Numbered from the stretch's first letter, positions 41,896 to 51,377 are shown. The stretch: DNA of 64,000 nucleotides from Micromonospora sp. WMMD882 (GCF_027497255.1 NZ_CP114903.1:4650001-4714000); one strand, 5' to 3'. Numbers and translations are program-made. The notes: generated by a model from the letters alone, not told the origin.

Positions 41896-42627
41896 ATGGA
41901 GATGACCGGCTTTGGTCCCGGCGATTTCGAGCCGGTCCGCCGGCTGAAGGTCGCCGACTCCGTAGCGGCCCAGCTCGAGCAGATGATCACCCGGGGCGAC
42001 ATCAGGCCCGGTGAGAAGCTGCCGCCCGAGCGGGTGCTCGCCGAGCGGTTCGGCGTCGGGCGCAGCTCGATGCGCGAGGCGATCCGCGTCGTGGAGACCA
42101 GCGGCATGCTGCGGACCGACCACGGTCGCGGGGTCTTCGTCGTCAGCGACAAGAAGGCGATGCCGAAGCTCTCCGACCTGCTGGTGTTCGACGACTTCAC
42201 GGTGCCGGAGCTGTTCGAGGTGCGCATGTCGCTCGAACCGGATGCCGCCAGCCTCGCGGCCCGGCGGATCACCGCCCAGGAGGCCGCCGACCTCCAGCGG
42301 ATCCTGACCGAGGCCGAGAATCCGCAACTGAGCGACGACGCGTTTGTCAAGCTCGACGCCGAGCTGCACCGCGCGATCGTCGCGGCCACCAAGAACCGAC
42401 TGCTGTTGAAGCTCATGGAGAGCATCGAGCCGCTCTTCTTCAAGTACTCCCACCGGGTCATCAAGCTGCCCGGCCGCCGGGCGCACGCGCATGCCGGGCA
42501 TGTCGCGCTCTGCAAGGCCATCATCGGTCACCGGGTGCGGGACGCCCGGTCCGCGGCGCTGAGCCACATCCGCGACGTCGAGCGCGACATCGCCGGGCAC
42601 CTGGACCAGCGCGCCGAGCGCGGGTAA
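41896..42627 (+). CDS. GntR family regulator, FadR/FCD subfamily
   Basis: 243 residues. The winged helix (about 15-80) has EKLPPERVLAERFGVGRSSMREAIRVVE. The FCD effector domain (about 95-235) has the metal/ligand-binding residues of the FadR group (D and H in FVKLDAELHRAIV, plus later His residues). It sits between the GMC operon and the kinase/ABC genes and shares an operator motif with both promoters, so it is very likely the local repressor. Start ATG 41896 behind AAAGGGG; ATG 41902 is possible. Confidence 0.88.
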   Translation: MEMTGFGPGDFEPVRRLKVADSVAAQLEQMITRGDIRPGEKLPPERVLAERFGVGRSSMREAIRVVETSGMLRTDHGRGVFVVSDKKAMPKLSDLLVFDDFTVPELFEVRMSLEPDAASLAARRITAQEAADLQRILTEAENPQLSDDAFVKLDAELHRAIVAATKNRLLLKLMESIEPLFFKYSHRVIKLPGRRAHAHAGHVALCKAIIGHRVRDARSAALSHIRDVERDIAGHLDQRAERG

Positions 42628-42644
42628 CGCGGCTGTCGCGCGGA

Positions 42645-42676
42645 AGCGCCGCCGCCGGGCGTCCGGCGGCGGCGCT
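42645..42676. terminator. bidirectional terminator between regulator and MBL genes
   Basis: Perfect 14-bp GC-rich stem (42645-42658 with 42663-42676) with loop GCGT, between convergent genes ending at 42627 and 42691. Confidence 0.8.
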
Positions 42677-42690
42677 CTCCGTTCGGCGGG

Positions 42691-43521
42691 TCAGCGGAGA
42701 TCCAGCATCGCCTTCGGGCGGTGAGCCGGCCCGCCGACCGGTCGGCGTAGCCGCTCGGGAGCCTTCGGCAGGGACTCGAACTGGGCCGGGTCGTGCCCGG
42801 TCACGACGAGCGCGTCCGTCGCGTCGGCCAGCGCGGTGAGGCGGCGCATCGACTGCACGGCGGCCAGGGTGTCGGTCGCGATGCCCGGCGGGAGGTCGTC
42901 GTCGATGCATCCGACGGTGTTTATCGCGTCGCCGGCGAGAATGACGTTGCCCAGGTCCGGCACGTCCCAGAGCACCACCGACTGGTGCCCGGGGGTGTGG
43001 CCCGGGGTGGTCATCAACTGGATTCCCGGGAGCATGTGCCAGTCGCCCTCGGCGAGGGTCCAGTTCGTCGCCGCGAAGTCCGCCGGCACGTACGCCTTGC
43101 CCGCGTGCCCGTCGGGGCTGCGCGCCCACCGCAACTCCCCGCGTTGCACGACGTGCACGGCGCCGGGGAAGACCCGTCCGCCACCGGCGTGGTCGTGGTG
43201 CAGATGGGTGTAGACCACCGCCCGTACGTCGCGTGGCGTGAGGCCGAGCAGCTCCAGTTGCCGGGCCGGGTGCTGGTGTGGCCGCACGCGCGGACGGGAG
43301 GCCGCCGCCAGCTCTGGTCCCCAGGTGGCGACCGGGTCGTCGATGACCCCGGGATCGTTGCCGGTGTCGACGAGGACGTACCCCGAGGTGGTGCCGACCA
43401 GGAACATCTGCACCGGTACGGCGACACGACGGCCGAACCCGGTGCCGGGGACGACCACGCTCGACTCGACCTCCAGCACGCCGCCGTCGAGGAGGTGGAG
43501 TGAGGTCACCGAGGATCTCAC
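42691..43521 (-). CDS. metallo-beta-lactamase fold hydrolase, lactonase-like
   Basis: 276 residues. The di-metal motif THLHHDHAGG (about 105-114), a later PGHTPGH and a GDA Asp define the MBL fold; the layout resembles N-acyl-homoserine lactonases and other lactonases. With a sugar oxidase nearby, the likely role is opening of a sugar lactone formed by oxidation. GTG start overlaps the DhaL-like stop by four bases. Confidence 0.8.
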   Translation of the reverse strand: MRSSVTSLHLLDGGVLEVESSVVVPGTGFGRRVAVPVQMFLVGTTSGYVLVDTGNDPGVIDDPVATWGPELAAASRPRVRPHQHPARQLELLGLTPRDVRAVVYTHLHHDHAGGGRVFPGAVHVVQRGELRWARSPDGHAGKAYVPADFAATNWTLAEGDWHMLPGIQLMTTPGHTPGHQSVVLWDVPDLGNVILAGDAINTVGCIDDDLPPGIATDTLAAVQSMRRLTALADATDALVVTGHDPAQFESLPKAPERLRRPVGGPAHRPKAMLDLR

Positions 43522-44165
43522 CGGGCCGCCGCCTCGGCGCTGACGTGCAGGCAGCGTAGGAGCATCGCCATCGAGGTCGCGCCCGCGTCGACGTGTCCGC
43601 GACCACGATCGCCGAGGTAGCTTCCCCGGCCCATCCTGGCCACCATCGCGGCGGTGGCGTCGCGCCCCCGTTCGGCCGCCTGGGCGGCGCGGTCGAGGGC
43701 CGGCACGAGGCCAGCGGAGCGGGCGGCGGGGGAGTCGAGCTCGGCGACGGCCGGATGGAGCGCGTCGACGAGCGTCTTGTCACCGGGGGCCGAGCCGCCG
43801 AGCTCGCGGATGCCCGCGAGGGCCGAGCGGAGTCCCTCGGTGAGATCGGTGAGGCCCAGCGCGGTTCGGCCGACGCCGACGTCGCTCAGGCGGAGGAAGA
43901 ACGTGCCGTACAGCGCCCCGCTGGCGCCACCGACGGAGTTGACCAGCGCCATGGCCACGCCCTCCAACTGCTGCTGGAGATCGTCGGATCGGCCCTGCCG
44001 CAACAGCGCCCGGACGGCTGCCGCGCCCTGGCTCAGGTTGGAGCCGTGCTCACCGTCACCGGTGGCGGAGTCCAGCTCGTTCAGCCGGGACTCGGCCGCG
44101 ACGATCTCGGCGCAGAAGCGTTCCAGCCAGGCCGTCACGGTTGCCTGGGACAGGGTGGCGGGCAT
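43518..44165 (-). CDS. DhaL-like ATP-binding kinase subunit
   Basis: 215 residues. LNELDSATGDGEHGSN (about 27-42) supplies the Mg-ATP Asp cluster, with Glu in place of one of the usual Asp residues, and GGASGALYGTFF and GRGSYLGDRGRGHVDAGA are standard DhaL motifs. It provides the nucleotide for phosphorylation of the ketose bound by the DhaK-like subunit. ATG at 44165 lies one base after the DhaK stop. Confidence 0.88.
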   Translation of the reverse strand: MPATLSQATVTAWLERFCAEIVAAESRLNELDSATGDGEHGSNLSQGAAAVRALLRQGRSDDLQQQLEGVAMALVNSVGGASGALYGTFFLRLSDVGVGRTALGLTDLTEGLRSALAGIRELGGSAPGDKTLVDALHPAVAELDSPAARSAGLVPALDRAAQAAERGRDATAAMVARMGRGSYLGDRGRGHVDAGATSMAMLLRCLHVSAEAAAR

Positions 44166-44166
44166 C

Positions 44167-45165
44167 TCAGACTCCCCAGCGCAGCGAAGGCGTGTGAACG
44201 GGTCGGTCCCACAGGTCGAGTAGCTCCTCGTCGACGTGCAGCACGGTGAGCAGCGCGCCCAGCGAGTCGAGCGAGGTGAGGTAGTCGCCGACCAGGCTCC
44301 GGACGGGCACGACGCCGTGTCGGACGAGGCGGTCACAGACCGCCGCGAACAGCCCGTACAGCTCAAGGGCGGGGGTCGAGCCGAGGCCGCTGAGCAGCAC
44401 CAGAACGCGGTTGCCGGGTCGGAGGGCCAGCTCGCCGGTGACCCGCTCCAGCAGTACGTCGGCGATCTCGCCGACGGGCGGTAGCGGCATCCGCTCGTGG
44501 CCGCGGTCACCGCCGATGCCGACGCCGACCTCGTACTCCCCGTCGGGAAGGTCGAACGTGCGCCGTCCGGTTCTCGGGTGCGTGCACGAGCTCAGCGCGG
44601 CACCGAAGGTCCGGCTGCGCTCGACGACCCGACGGGCGAGGGCGGCGACCTCGTCGAGCGGGCGTCCCTGCTCGGCGGCGGCCCCGGCGATCTTCTCGGC
44701 CAGCACCGTCGCGCCGAGGCCCCGGCGCCGTCCGGCGAGCTCCGGTGGGAACGACGCGTCGTCGTTGACGACGACCTTCTCGATCCGGACGCCCCTGCGG
44801 CGGAGGACTTCGGCGGCCAGGCCGAAGTTCATCACCTCACCGCCGAAGTTCTTGATGAGGTACAGCACGCCGGCGCCGCGGTCGGCGTGCCGGGTCGCCG
44901 CCAGGATCTGGTCCGGCACCGGGGACGCGAACACCTCACCGGGGCATGCGGCGTCGAGCATGCCGAGGCCGACGTATCCGGCGTGCAGCGGTTCGCAACC
45001 TGATCCGCCGCCGGAGATGACGCCCACCTTGTCGGTCACCGTCGGTGCCCGCCGCACGACTATGCGGTGCTCCGGGTCGTACTCGACCACGTCGGGATGG
45101 GCGGCTGCCAGCCCGCGCAGGTAGTCCGGAACGACCTCCGAGGCGGTACCCATGATCTTCCGCAT
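44167..45165 (-). CDS. DhaK-like substrate-binding kinase subunit lacking the catalytic His
   Basis: 332 residues with DhaK motifs SGGGSGCEPLHAGYVG, NFGGEVMNF and the KVVVNDDASF nucleotide-side loop. The conserved GIHGEPG, whose His forms a covalent hemiaminal with dihydroxyacetone, reads GIGGDRG here (about residues 217-223), so the His is Gly. The protein is otherwise complete. It therefore probably binds a different ketose or binds its substrate non-covalently. It is divergent from the ABC importer and probably shares its regulator. Confidence 0.85.
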   Translation of the reverse strand: MRKIMGTASEVVPDYLRGLAAAHPDVVEYDPEHRIVVRRAPTVTDKVGVISGGGSGCEPLHAGYVGLGMLDAACPGEVFASPVPDQILAATRHADRGAGVLYLIKNFGGEVMNFGLAAEVLRRRGVRIEKVVVNDDASFPPELAGRRRGLGATVLAEKIAGAAAEQGRPLDEVAALARRVVERSRTFGAALSSCTHPRTGRRTFDLPDGEYEVGVGIGGDRGHERMPLPPVGEIADVLLERVTGELALRPGNRVLVLLSGLGSTPALELYGLFAAVCDRLVRHGVVPVRSLVGDYLTSLDSLGALLTVLHVDEELLDLWDRPVHTPSLRWGV

Positions 45166-45204
45166 CCTGCCCGCCCTTTCTGCGGAGAAGAACCGATCGA
45201 CCTC

Positions 45205-45244
45205 TTGACTTTGTGGCTCGGATCTCAGGATATTGGTCGGACCA
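45205..45244 (+). promoter_or_regulatory. promoter and FadR-type operator of the ribose-type ABC operon
   Basis: TTGACT (45205-45210) and GATATT (45229-45234) are 18 bp apart. TGGTCGGACCA (45234-45244) is a perfect palindrome around the central base at the expected start site. The same CCTCTTGACT context and operator type occur at 37704. Confidence 0.7.
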
Positions 45245-45282
45245 CCCGATCACAAGACCACTGATTGTCGAGAGGAGCAGGC

Positions 45283-46884
45283 ATGGACGCGCCACCACCG
45301 GTGCCGGCGGACGGGCGGCAGCCCGCGACGGCTCCGCTCCTACGCATGACGGACATCCGCAAGCGGTTCCAGGGCGTCCGCGCCCTGGACGGGGTGAGCC
45401 TGCTGGTGCACAGGGGTGAGATTCAGGCTCTGCTCGGCGGGAACGGCGCGGGCAAGTCGACCCTGCTGAACGTGCTGTCCGGCCTCGTCGTCGCGGACTC
45501 CGGCAGAATCGAACTGGCCGGCCGCGAGGTGTCGATCGGACATCCCCGACAGGCGCAGGCGCTCGGCATCAGCACCATCCACCAGGAACTGTCCACCGTT
45601 CCGGACCTGACCGTGCTGGAGAACATCTTCCTCGGCCGGGAGGCGGCGCTGACCGGCAGGAGCTCACCGTTCGTCAACCGCCACCAGATCGCCCGCCGGA
45701 TCGCCGACCTCGCTGCCGAGTTCGGCATCACCAGATCCGAGCTGTGGCGGCCGGTCGGCGAGTTCGGGGCGCTCAAGAAGCGGGCCATCGAGATCGTCAA
45801 GGCGCTCGCCGTACCGCCGCAGATCCTGATCCTCGACGAACCGACGTCGGGGCTCGAGGAGCACGAGAAGACGCTGCTCTTCGAGCACATGCGCAGCCTC
45901 CAGCGTCGCGGCGTCGCCCTGATCTGGGTCACCCACCACCTCGACGAGGTGTTCGGACTCGCCGACGTGGTGACCGTGATGCGCGACGGCCGGACCATCG
46001 CGCGTACCGGGACCACCCAGCTCACCAAACGTGAGCTGGCGGTGCAGATGTTCGGCGGGGACGCGACGGAGCTCATGGAGTCCGCCGCCACCGTGCCCAC
46101 GCCGAGGCGGCGGGACGGTGGCGAGAGCCAGCCACGGCTGCGGGCGTCGAACCTGAGCCGCCACGGGGTGCTCCGCGACATCTCCTTCGACCTGCGGCGC
46201 GGGGAGGTCCTGGGTGTCGCCGGCCTGGCCGGCTCCGGACGAACCGAGCTGGTACGGGCGCTGATGGGCCTGGACAAACTCTCCTCCGGCCGGATCGAGA
46301 TCGACGGCCGCCCCAGCCGGATCGGGCACCCCAAGGTGGCGTACCGGGCCGGACTCGCCATGGTTCCCGAGGACCGCAAGCAGTTGGGCATCCTCCCGGA
46401 CCTCTCCGTCGCCGAGAACATCTCGGTCTCCGCGCTCGGCACGGTGACCGCGGCCGGCCTGCTGCGTCGAGGACGGGAACGGGCGCTCACCGACTCGTAC
46501 GTCCGTCGTCTGGGGATCAAGACGCCCGGCCCGGCGGAGCCGATCCGCAACCTCAGCGGCGGCAACCAGCAGAAGGCGATCATCGCCCGTTGTCTGAACA
46601 CGAAGCCGTCGATCCTCATCTTCGACGAGCCGACCCAGGGCATCGACATCCACGCGAAAGCCGAGGTCCACCGTCTCATCCGGGACGTCGTGGCGGAGGG
46701 CACCTCGGTCATCGTCATCGCCTCGGAGTTCGCCGAGCTGATCAGCCTCTGCGACCGGGTCATCGTGCTGAACCGCGGAGCGCTCGTCGGCGAGATCAGC
46801 GACATCCCCCACCGGGTGGCGACAGAGGGCTACGACGCCGTCAAGCACGCCATCATCGACAAGGCATCGAGAGCTGACCGATGA
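45283..46884 (+). CDS. ribose-type sugar ABC ATPase (RbsA/MglA family)
   Basis: 533 residues with two ATPase halves. The first has Walker A GGNGAGKST and Walker B LILDEPTSGLEE. The second has a degenerate Walker A GLAGSGRTEL, signature LSGGNQQKA and Walker B LIFDEPTQGID, the pattern of RbsA proteins. It energises import by the permeases at 46881 and 47909. ATG at 45283 follows GAGAGGAG; a TTG 18 bases upstream is less likely. Confidence 0.92.
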   Translation: MDAPPPVPADGRQPATAPLLRMTDIRKRFQGVRALDGVSLLVHRGEIQALLGGNGAGKSTLLNVLSGLVVADSGRIELAGREVSIGHPRQAQALGISTIHQELSTVPDLTVLENIFLGREAALTGRSSPFVNRHQIARRIADLAAEFGITRSELWRPVGEFGALKKRAIEIVKALAVPPQILILDEPTSGLEEHEKTLLFEHMRSLQRRGVALIWVTHHLDEVFGLADVVTVMRDGRTIARTGTTQLTKRELAVQMFGGDATELMESAATVPTPRRRDGGESQPRLRASNLSRHGVLRDISFDLRRGEVLGVAGLAGSGRTELVRALMGLDKLSSGRIEIDGRPSRIGHPKVAYRAGLAMVPEDRKQLGILPDLSVAENISVSALGTVTAAGLLRRGRERALTDSYVRRLGIKTPGPAEPIRNLSGGNQQKAIIARCLNTKPSILIFDEPTQGIDIHAKAEVHRLIRDVVAEGTSVIVIASEFAELISLCDRVIVLNRGALVGEISDIPHRVATEGYDAVKHAIIDKASRADR

Positions 46885-47912
46885 AGAACCTACGCCCCGG
46901 CGCCGCCCGGTTCCTCGGGATCGAAGGCGTGCCCATCCTCCTGGCCGTCACCGCGGTCACCGTCGGCTTCGTGCTGGCCGTGCCGTCGTTCGCCGACGGC
47001 GACTCGATCGGGTACTACCTCAACGAGGAAGTACCGATCTTCGTCATCACCGCCGGGCTGGCCCTGGTCATCATCGCCGGCGGGATCGACCTCTCGGTCG
47101 GCGCGGTCCTCGGCCTCAGCGCCGGCACCTCGCTCTGGGCCTCGATGCAGGGCTTCCACCCGATGGTGTCAGTTCTGGTCGGAATCGGGACCGGGCTCGC
47201 CTTCGGGCTCGTCAACGGCCTGGTCATCGTCATGTTCCAGCTCAACGACTTCATCGTCACCCTGGGCACCCTCAACGTCGCCGCCGGCCTGCTGGTGGTG
47301 CTCACCGACCACGTCCAACTGACCGGCACGGCCGACGAGACGTTCCTCGGCGTCGCCGGCGCCTCCCTCGGCGGCGTCACCAGCGCGATGATCCTGACCG
47401 TCGTGATCATCGCGGCGCTGCACCTCGTGCTCCTGAGGACCGCTTTCGGCCGCAGGATCCGGGCGGCCGGGATGGGCCGGGCGCCGGCCCTGGTCGCCGG
47501 CCTCGACGTCGGACGGCTCAAGCTCTACGCCTACCTCGTCTCGGGCGGCCTGGCCGGCTTCGGCGGCGTCCTGCTCGCCGCCCGGCTCAACTCCGTCCAG
47601 GCCGGCATGGCCGGCGGCTACGAGCTGATCGCGGTCGCCGCGGCCGTGCTCGGTGGGGTGAGCCTCGCCGGCGGCCGGGGCGGGATCTGGCAGGCCGCCC
47701 TCGGCGCGTTCCTGCTGGTGACCCTCAAGCAGGGATTCCGCCTGATGGGCGTCGACCCGCTCATCTTCTCCATCATCACCGGCGTCTGCATCCTCGTCGG
47801 CGTCGTCGTGGACCGCGGCGTCCGCCGCTACGCCCTGACGCTACGCGCCCCGGCGCCCGTGCGGACACCGGCGACCGAACCTCAGCCGGCGACGATCAAG
47901 GGGCGACGATGA
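46881..47912 (+). CDS. sugar ABC permease 1 (RbsC family)
   Basis: 343 residues with about nine to ten helices. GGIDLSVGAVLGLSAG is the family signature and VNGLVIVMFQLNDFIVTLGTL follows. ATGA overlap with the ATPase gene and with the next permease gene. Part of the cytoplasmic-membrane channel for a monosaccharide-like substrate. Confidence 0.92.
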   Translation: MKNLRPGAARFLGIEGVPILLAVTAVTVGFVLAVPSFADGDSIGYYLNEEVPIFVITAGLALVIIAGGIDLSVGAVLGLSAGTSLWASMQGFHPMVSVLVGIGTGLAFGLVNGLVIVMFQLNDFIVTLGTLNVAAGLLVVLTDHVQLTGTADETFLGVAGASLGGVTSAMILTVVIIAALHLVLLRTAFGRRIRAAGMGRAPALVAGLDVGRLKLYAYLVSGGLAGFGGVLLAARLNSVQAGMAGGYELIAVAAAVLGGVSLAGGRGGIWQAALGAFLLVTLKQGFRLMGVDPLIFSIITGVCILVGVVVDRGVRRYALTLRAPAPVRTPATEPQPATIKGRR

Positions 47913-48931
47913 CCACCCTCACCGACGACCGGATGTCCGCCACCGACGGGCGGCTCTCCGTGCTCCTCTCCCGGATCATGCGGGATCCGCTGTTCGGGAT
48001 CCTCGTCCTGCTCGTCGTCGTGTCCGCGGTGATGTCGGCAGTCGAGCCGACCTTCGCCACCGTCGGCAACCTGACGAACATCGTCAACGCCATGATGACC
48101 GTGAGCTTCCTCGCGATCGGGATGACCGTGGTCCTGATCGCCGGTGGCCTCGACCTGTCGGTCGGGTCGGTGATGGGCCTGAGCGCCGGCGTGGTGGCGA
48201 GCTGCCTCAACAACGGGCTGCCGATCGCCGTCGCGTTCCTCGCGGCGCTCGGCGTCGGCGCCGGGATCGGCCTGGTCAACGGGCTGCTCATCACGAAGCT
48301 CGGCATCCCGGACCTGATCGCGACCCTGGCGATGCTCGGCCTGGCCGGTGGCTTCCTGCTCTACTGGACCGCCGGTGTGCCGATTCTCGGCTACATGACC
48401 GACACGTACTACTACATCGGTGGGCTGCGTCAGCTTCTCGGCCCGATCACCGTGCCGATGCTGCTGGTCGTCGCGGTCTGCGTCGCGGTCTCGGTGTTCC
48501 TCCGTCGCACCACCTACGGTGTGAAGTTCTACGCGGTCGGCAGCTCCGCGGCCGGCGCGATGAACGCCGGGATCCGCGTCGACCGCATCAAGATCTCCGC
48601 GTACATGATCAGCGGTCTGATGGCCGCCGTCGCCGGCATCCACATCGCCGGCCGCACGACCACCGTGCCGCCCCTGATCGGCAACGGCTACGAGATCAGC
48701 GCCATCGCGGCGGCCGTGATCGGCGGCGCATCGCTGTTCGGTGGCAAGGGACGGGTGCTCGGCGCGCTCGTCGGCGCGCTGACCCTGACCCTGACCCGCA
48801 ACATCATCAACCTGACGGGCGTCGAGTCGAGCTGGCAGGCCGTGGTCACCGGGCTCGTCCTCATCCTCGCCGTCCTGGCGAACCAGGCGTGGAGCGGCAT
48901 CACCCGTTCGCTCGACGCCCCCCGTCGCTGA
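47909..48931 (+). CDS. sugar ABC permease 2 (RbsC family)
   Basis: 340 residues, paralog of the preceding permease with GGLDLSVGSVMGLSAG and VNGLLITKLGIPDLIATLAML. Two different permeases imply a heterodimeric channel, as in some AI-2 and rhamnose importers. Starts by ATGA overlap. Confidence 0.92.
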   Translation: MTTLTDDRMSATDGRLSVLLSRIMRDPLFGILVLLVVVSAVMSAVEPTFATVGNLTNIVNAMMTVSFLAIGMTVVLIAGGLDLSVGSVMGLSAGVVASCLNNGLPIAVAFLAALGVGAGIGLVNGLLITKLGIPDLIATLAMLGLAGGFLLYWTAGVPILGYMTDTYYYIGGLRQLLGPITVPMLLVVAVCVAVSVFLRRTTYGVKFYAVGSSAAGAMNAGIRVDRIKISAYMISGLMAAVAGIHIAGRTTTVPPLIGNGYEISAIAAAVIGGASLFGGKGRVLGALVGALTLTLTRNIINLTGVESSWQAVVTGLVLILAVLANQAWSGITRSLDAPRR

Positions 48932-48977
48932 ACCCACACCGCCTCCGACCATCCACCGCACGCACCGGGAGATCGAC

Positions 48978-50111
48978 ATGAAAAACTTCGATGGACTATC
49001 GCGACGACGGATGCTGCGCACCGCCGGCCTGTTGGCCGGAGCCGGTGTCGGCGGGTCCCTGTTGGCCGGCTGCTCGCCGAACGGCGGGACGAGAGATGCC
49101 GCCGACGGCGACGGACCGGCCAGCGAGTCGTTCGACGAGGCCGTCAAGAAGATCGTCAACGGCAGGGAGATCAAGATCGGTTTCACCCCGCCGGTGCTGT
49201 CCGAGAACTTCACCCAGATCGAGCACGCCGCCTGGCGCAGAATGCACGAGTACGAGCAGCGGTTCGGCTGCCGGTGGGTCTGGGAGCGGCAGGCGCCGGT
49301 CGGTGACTTCAACGCGGTCCAGGGCACCCTCGGCATCGTGCAGTCGTGGGTGGCCCGCAAGTTCGACGCCATCGCGGTGTGCACCGGCGCGAACTTCGCC
49401 ACCGTCCAGAACCTGTACCGGGACGCCACCGGGAAGGGCGTCCGGATCTACCAGTTCAACCAACCGGCCGAGCTGTACCCCGAGGACCAGTTGCAGACCG
49501 TCACCAACGTCGGCTACGACAACCGCTGGCAGTCCGGATACCTCGCGGGCAGGTACATCGCCGAGAAACTCAAGGGGCAGGGCAACATCCTGCAGATCTG
49601 GGGGCCGTCCGGCTCGGACTGGACCCGCGGCCGCAGGATCGGGTTCGAGCGGGCGCTCGCCGAGAACCCGGGCATCAAGGTGGTCGGCGAGGCCGACGGT
49701 GGCTACGTACGCGACAAGGGCCTGGCCGCGGCGCAGGACCTGCTGACCAAGAACCGCGACGTCAACGCCATCTACGGCGAGAACGAGGAGATGGCGCTCG
49801 GCGCGTCCCAGGCCATCGACACCGCAGGTCTCAAGCACTGGGACGGGTCCGACGGGATCCTGACCATCGGCGCGGACGGCCTCCTCTCCGGGTACCAGCA
49901 GATCAGGGCCGGCAAGCTGACCGCCACCGTCGACATCGGCGGGGTCGACCAGGGGCAGAACCTGGTCGAGGCGATCTTCGTCACGGCGGTGCTCGGCCAG
50001 ACGGTCACCCAGTTCATCAACAACCCCACCCAGGTCGTCGACCAGAGCAACGTGGACTGGCACCAGGCGTACACGGAGTGGGCGCTCGCGGCCCCCAAGA
50101 AGTACGCCTGA
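48978..50111 (+). CDS. sugar-binding protein of the ribose-type ABC importer, Tat lipoprotein
   Basis: 377 residues. The signal has a twin-arginine motif (SRRRMLR) and a lipobox LLAGC (Cys about 33), so it is exported folded and lipid-anchored. The rest is a periplasmic-binding protein 4/ribose-type domain (ILQIWGPSGSDWTRGRRIGF, NAIYGENEEMALGASQAI). GGGAG RBS. Its ligand should be the substrate of the neighbouring oxidase and kinase genes. Confidence 0.9.
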   Translation: MKNFDGLSRRRMLRTAGLLAGAGVGGSLLAGCSPNGGTRDAADGDGPASESFDEAVKKIVNGREIKIGFTPPVLSENFTQIEHAAWRRMHEYEQRFGCRWVWERQAPVGDFNAVQGTLGIVQSWVARKFDAIAVCTGANFATVQNLYRDATGKGVRIYQFNQPAELYPEDQLQTVTNVGYDNRWQSGYLAGRYIAEKLKGQGNILQIWGPSGSDWTRGRRIGFERALAENPGIKVVGEADGGYVRDKGLAAAQDLLTKNRDVNAIYGENEEMALGASQAIDTAGLKHWDGSDGILTIGADGLLSGYQQIRAGKLTATVDIGGVDQGQNLVEAIFVTAVLGQTVTQFINNPTQVVDQSNVDWHQAYTEWALAAPKKYA

Positions 50112-50195
50112 CCCGGGCGCGCCCGGTGGCGGTGACCCGGCGGCCGGGCGCGCCACTACCCAATCAGCAGCGACGAGGCGAACGGTGAATCGAGC

Positions 50196-51326
50196 ATGAA
50201 GATCGTAGGCGTACGGGCGTATCCCGTCGGGCTGCCCCTGACCGAGGAGCTGCGCTGGGGATCCATGGCGGTGAGCGTCAAGGGCGGCATCATCGTCGAG
50301 GTCAGCACCAGCGACGGACTGGTGGGCATCGGTGAGGCGGGCTTCTCGGCCGAGTACTTCCCGACCGTCGGCCCGCTGATCAACGGCCAGCTCGGCCCCA
50401 TGATCATCGGTCGGGACCCGAGGGACATCGGCGCCTTGTGGCACGACATGCTGCGGGCCACCCACATGTGGGGCCGCCGCGGCATCGAGACATACGCGCT
50501 GAGCGGCATCGACATCGCGCTCTGGGATCTGCTCGGCAAGACGACCGGCCAGCCGGTGCACCGGCTGCTCGGCACGGCGAAGCACTCGGTGCGGGCGTAT
50601 TTCGCCCCCTCACTGAAATCCGCGGAGAAGGCCGTCGCCGAAGCCCGGGAAGCGGTCGCGGCCGGCTACACGGCGATCAAGCTGCGGGTCGACGGGGACC
50701 TGTCCGGCGCGGTCCATCTCGTACAGTCGGTACGCTCCGCGGTCGGCGCCGGCGTCGACCTGATGGTCGACGCCAACATGGCGTACGACCGCAGGGGCGC
50801 CCTGACACTGGCCAAGGAGCTGCACGACCTCCAGGTGGCGTGGCTGGAGGAGCCGATCAGCTCCTGCAGCCTGTCACAGTACGTCTCGGGCCACTCCTGG
50901 CTGGCGGACCGGGTGGACATCCCGCTGGCCGGCGGCGAGTCGCTGCTGACCCGGTTCGAGTACATCGACCTGATGGAGAAGCTGCCGTTCGACATCGTCC
51001 AACCCGACGCCGCCAGCGTGGGCGGCATCTCCGAACTCAAGCGGATCGCCGACATGGCCAGCGCCTGGAACCTCAGGTGCGTGCCGCACATCGGTTGTTC
51101 CTCGGGCACCGGCATCGGCATCCGGGCAGGGCTTCAGGTCATTCTCAGTTGCGACAACGCCCCGCTGATCGAGTTCGACGCCTACGGCGGCCTCGGCTGG
51201 GAGGGGTTCCTCACCGACCCGCCGGTGGTCAGGGAGGGCCGGGTCTGGGGCAACGAGCAGCCCGGCATCGGGGTGAGCGTCGCCGACGGCGCGGAGGAGC
51301 GGTTCCGCGTCCGGATCGGAGAGTAG
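50196..51326 (+). CDS. enolase-superfamily enzyme, mandelate racemase/muconate lactonizing type
   Basis: 376 residues. Metal ligands D192 (VDANMAYD), E218 (WLEEP) and E248 (GGES) and the acid/base His H298 (PHIG) are present. The KxK motif of the mandelate racemase group reads K162-L163-R164, so the second Lys is Arg. It should abstract a proton next to a carboxylate, most likely a dehydratase or epimerase on a sugar acid. Position after the importer genes fits a downstream step once the sugar is oxidised to an acid. Confidence 0.85.
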   Translation: MKIVGVRAYPVGLPLTEELRWGSMAVSVKGGIIVEVSTSDGLVGIGEAGFSAEYFPTVGPLINGQLGPMIIGRDPRDIGALWHDMLRATHMWGRRGIETYALSGIDIALWDLLGKTTGQPVHRLLGTAKHSVRAYFAPSLKSAEKAVAEAREAVAAGYTAIKLRVDGDLSGAVHLVQSVRSAVGAGVDLMVDANMAYDRRGALTLAKELHDLQVAWLEEPISSCSLSQYVSGHSWLADRVDIPLAGGESLLTRFEYIDLMEKLPFDIVQPDAASVGGISELKRIADMASAWNLRCVPHIGCSSGTGIGIRAGLQVILSCDNAPLIEFDAYGGLGWEGFLTDPPVVREGRVWGNEQPGIGVSVADGAEERFRVRIGE

Positions 51327-51333
51327 TGCGCCT

Positions 51334-51377
51334 CTCGCGTCTGCCGGCGGGCGCGTTCGTCCGCCGGCAGGCGCGAG
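51334..51377 (+). terminator. terminator of the ABC/enolase operon
   Basis: 17-bp arms (51334-51350 and 51361-51377) pair fully with one G-U around a 10-nt loop, seven bases after the stop codon. Confidence 0.82.
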
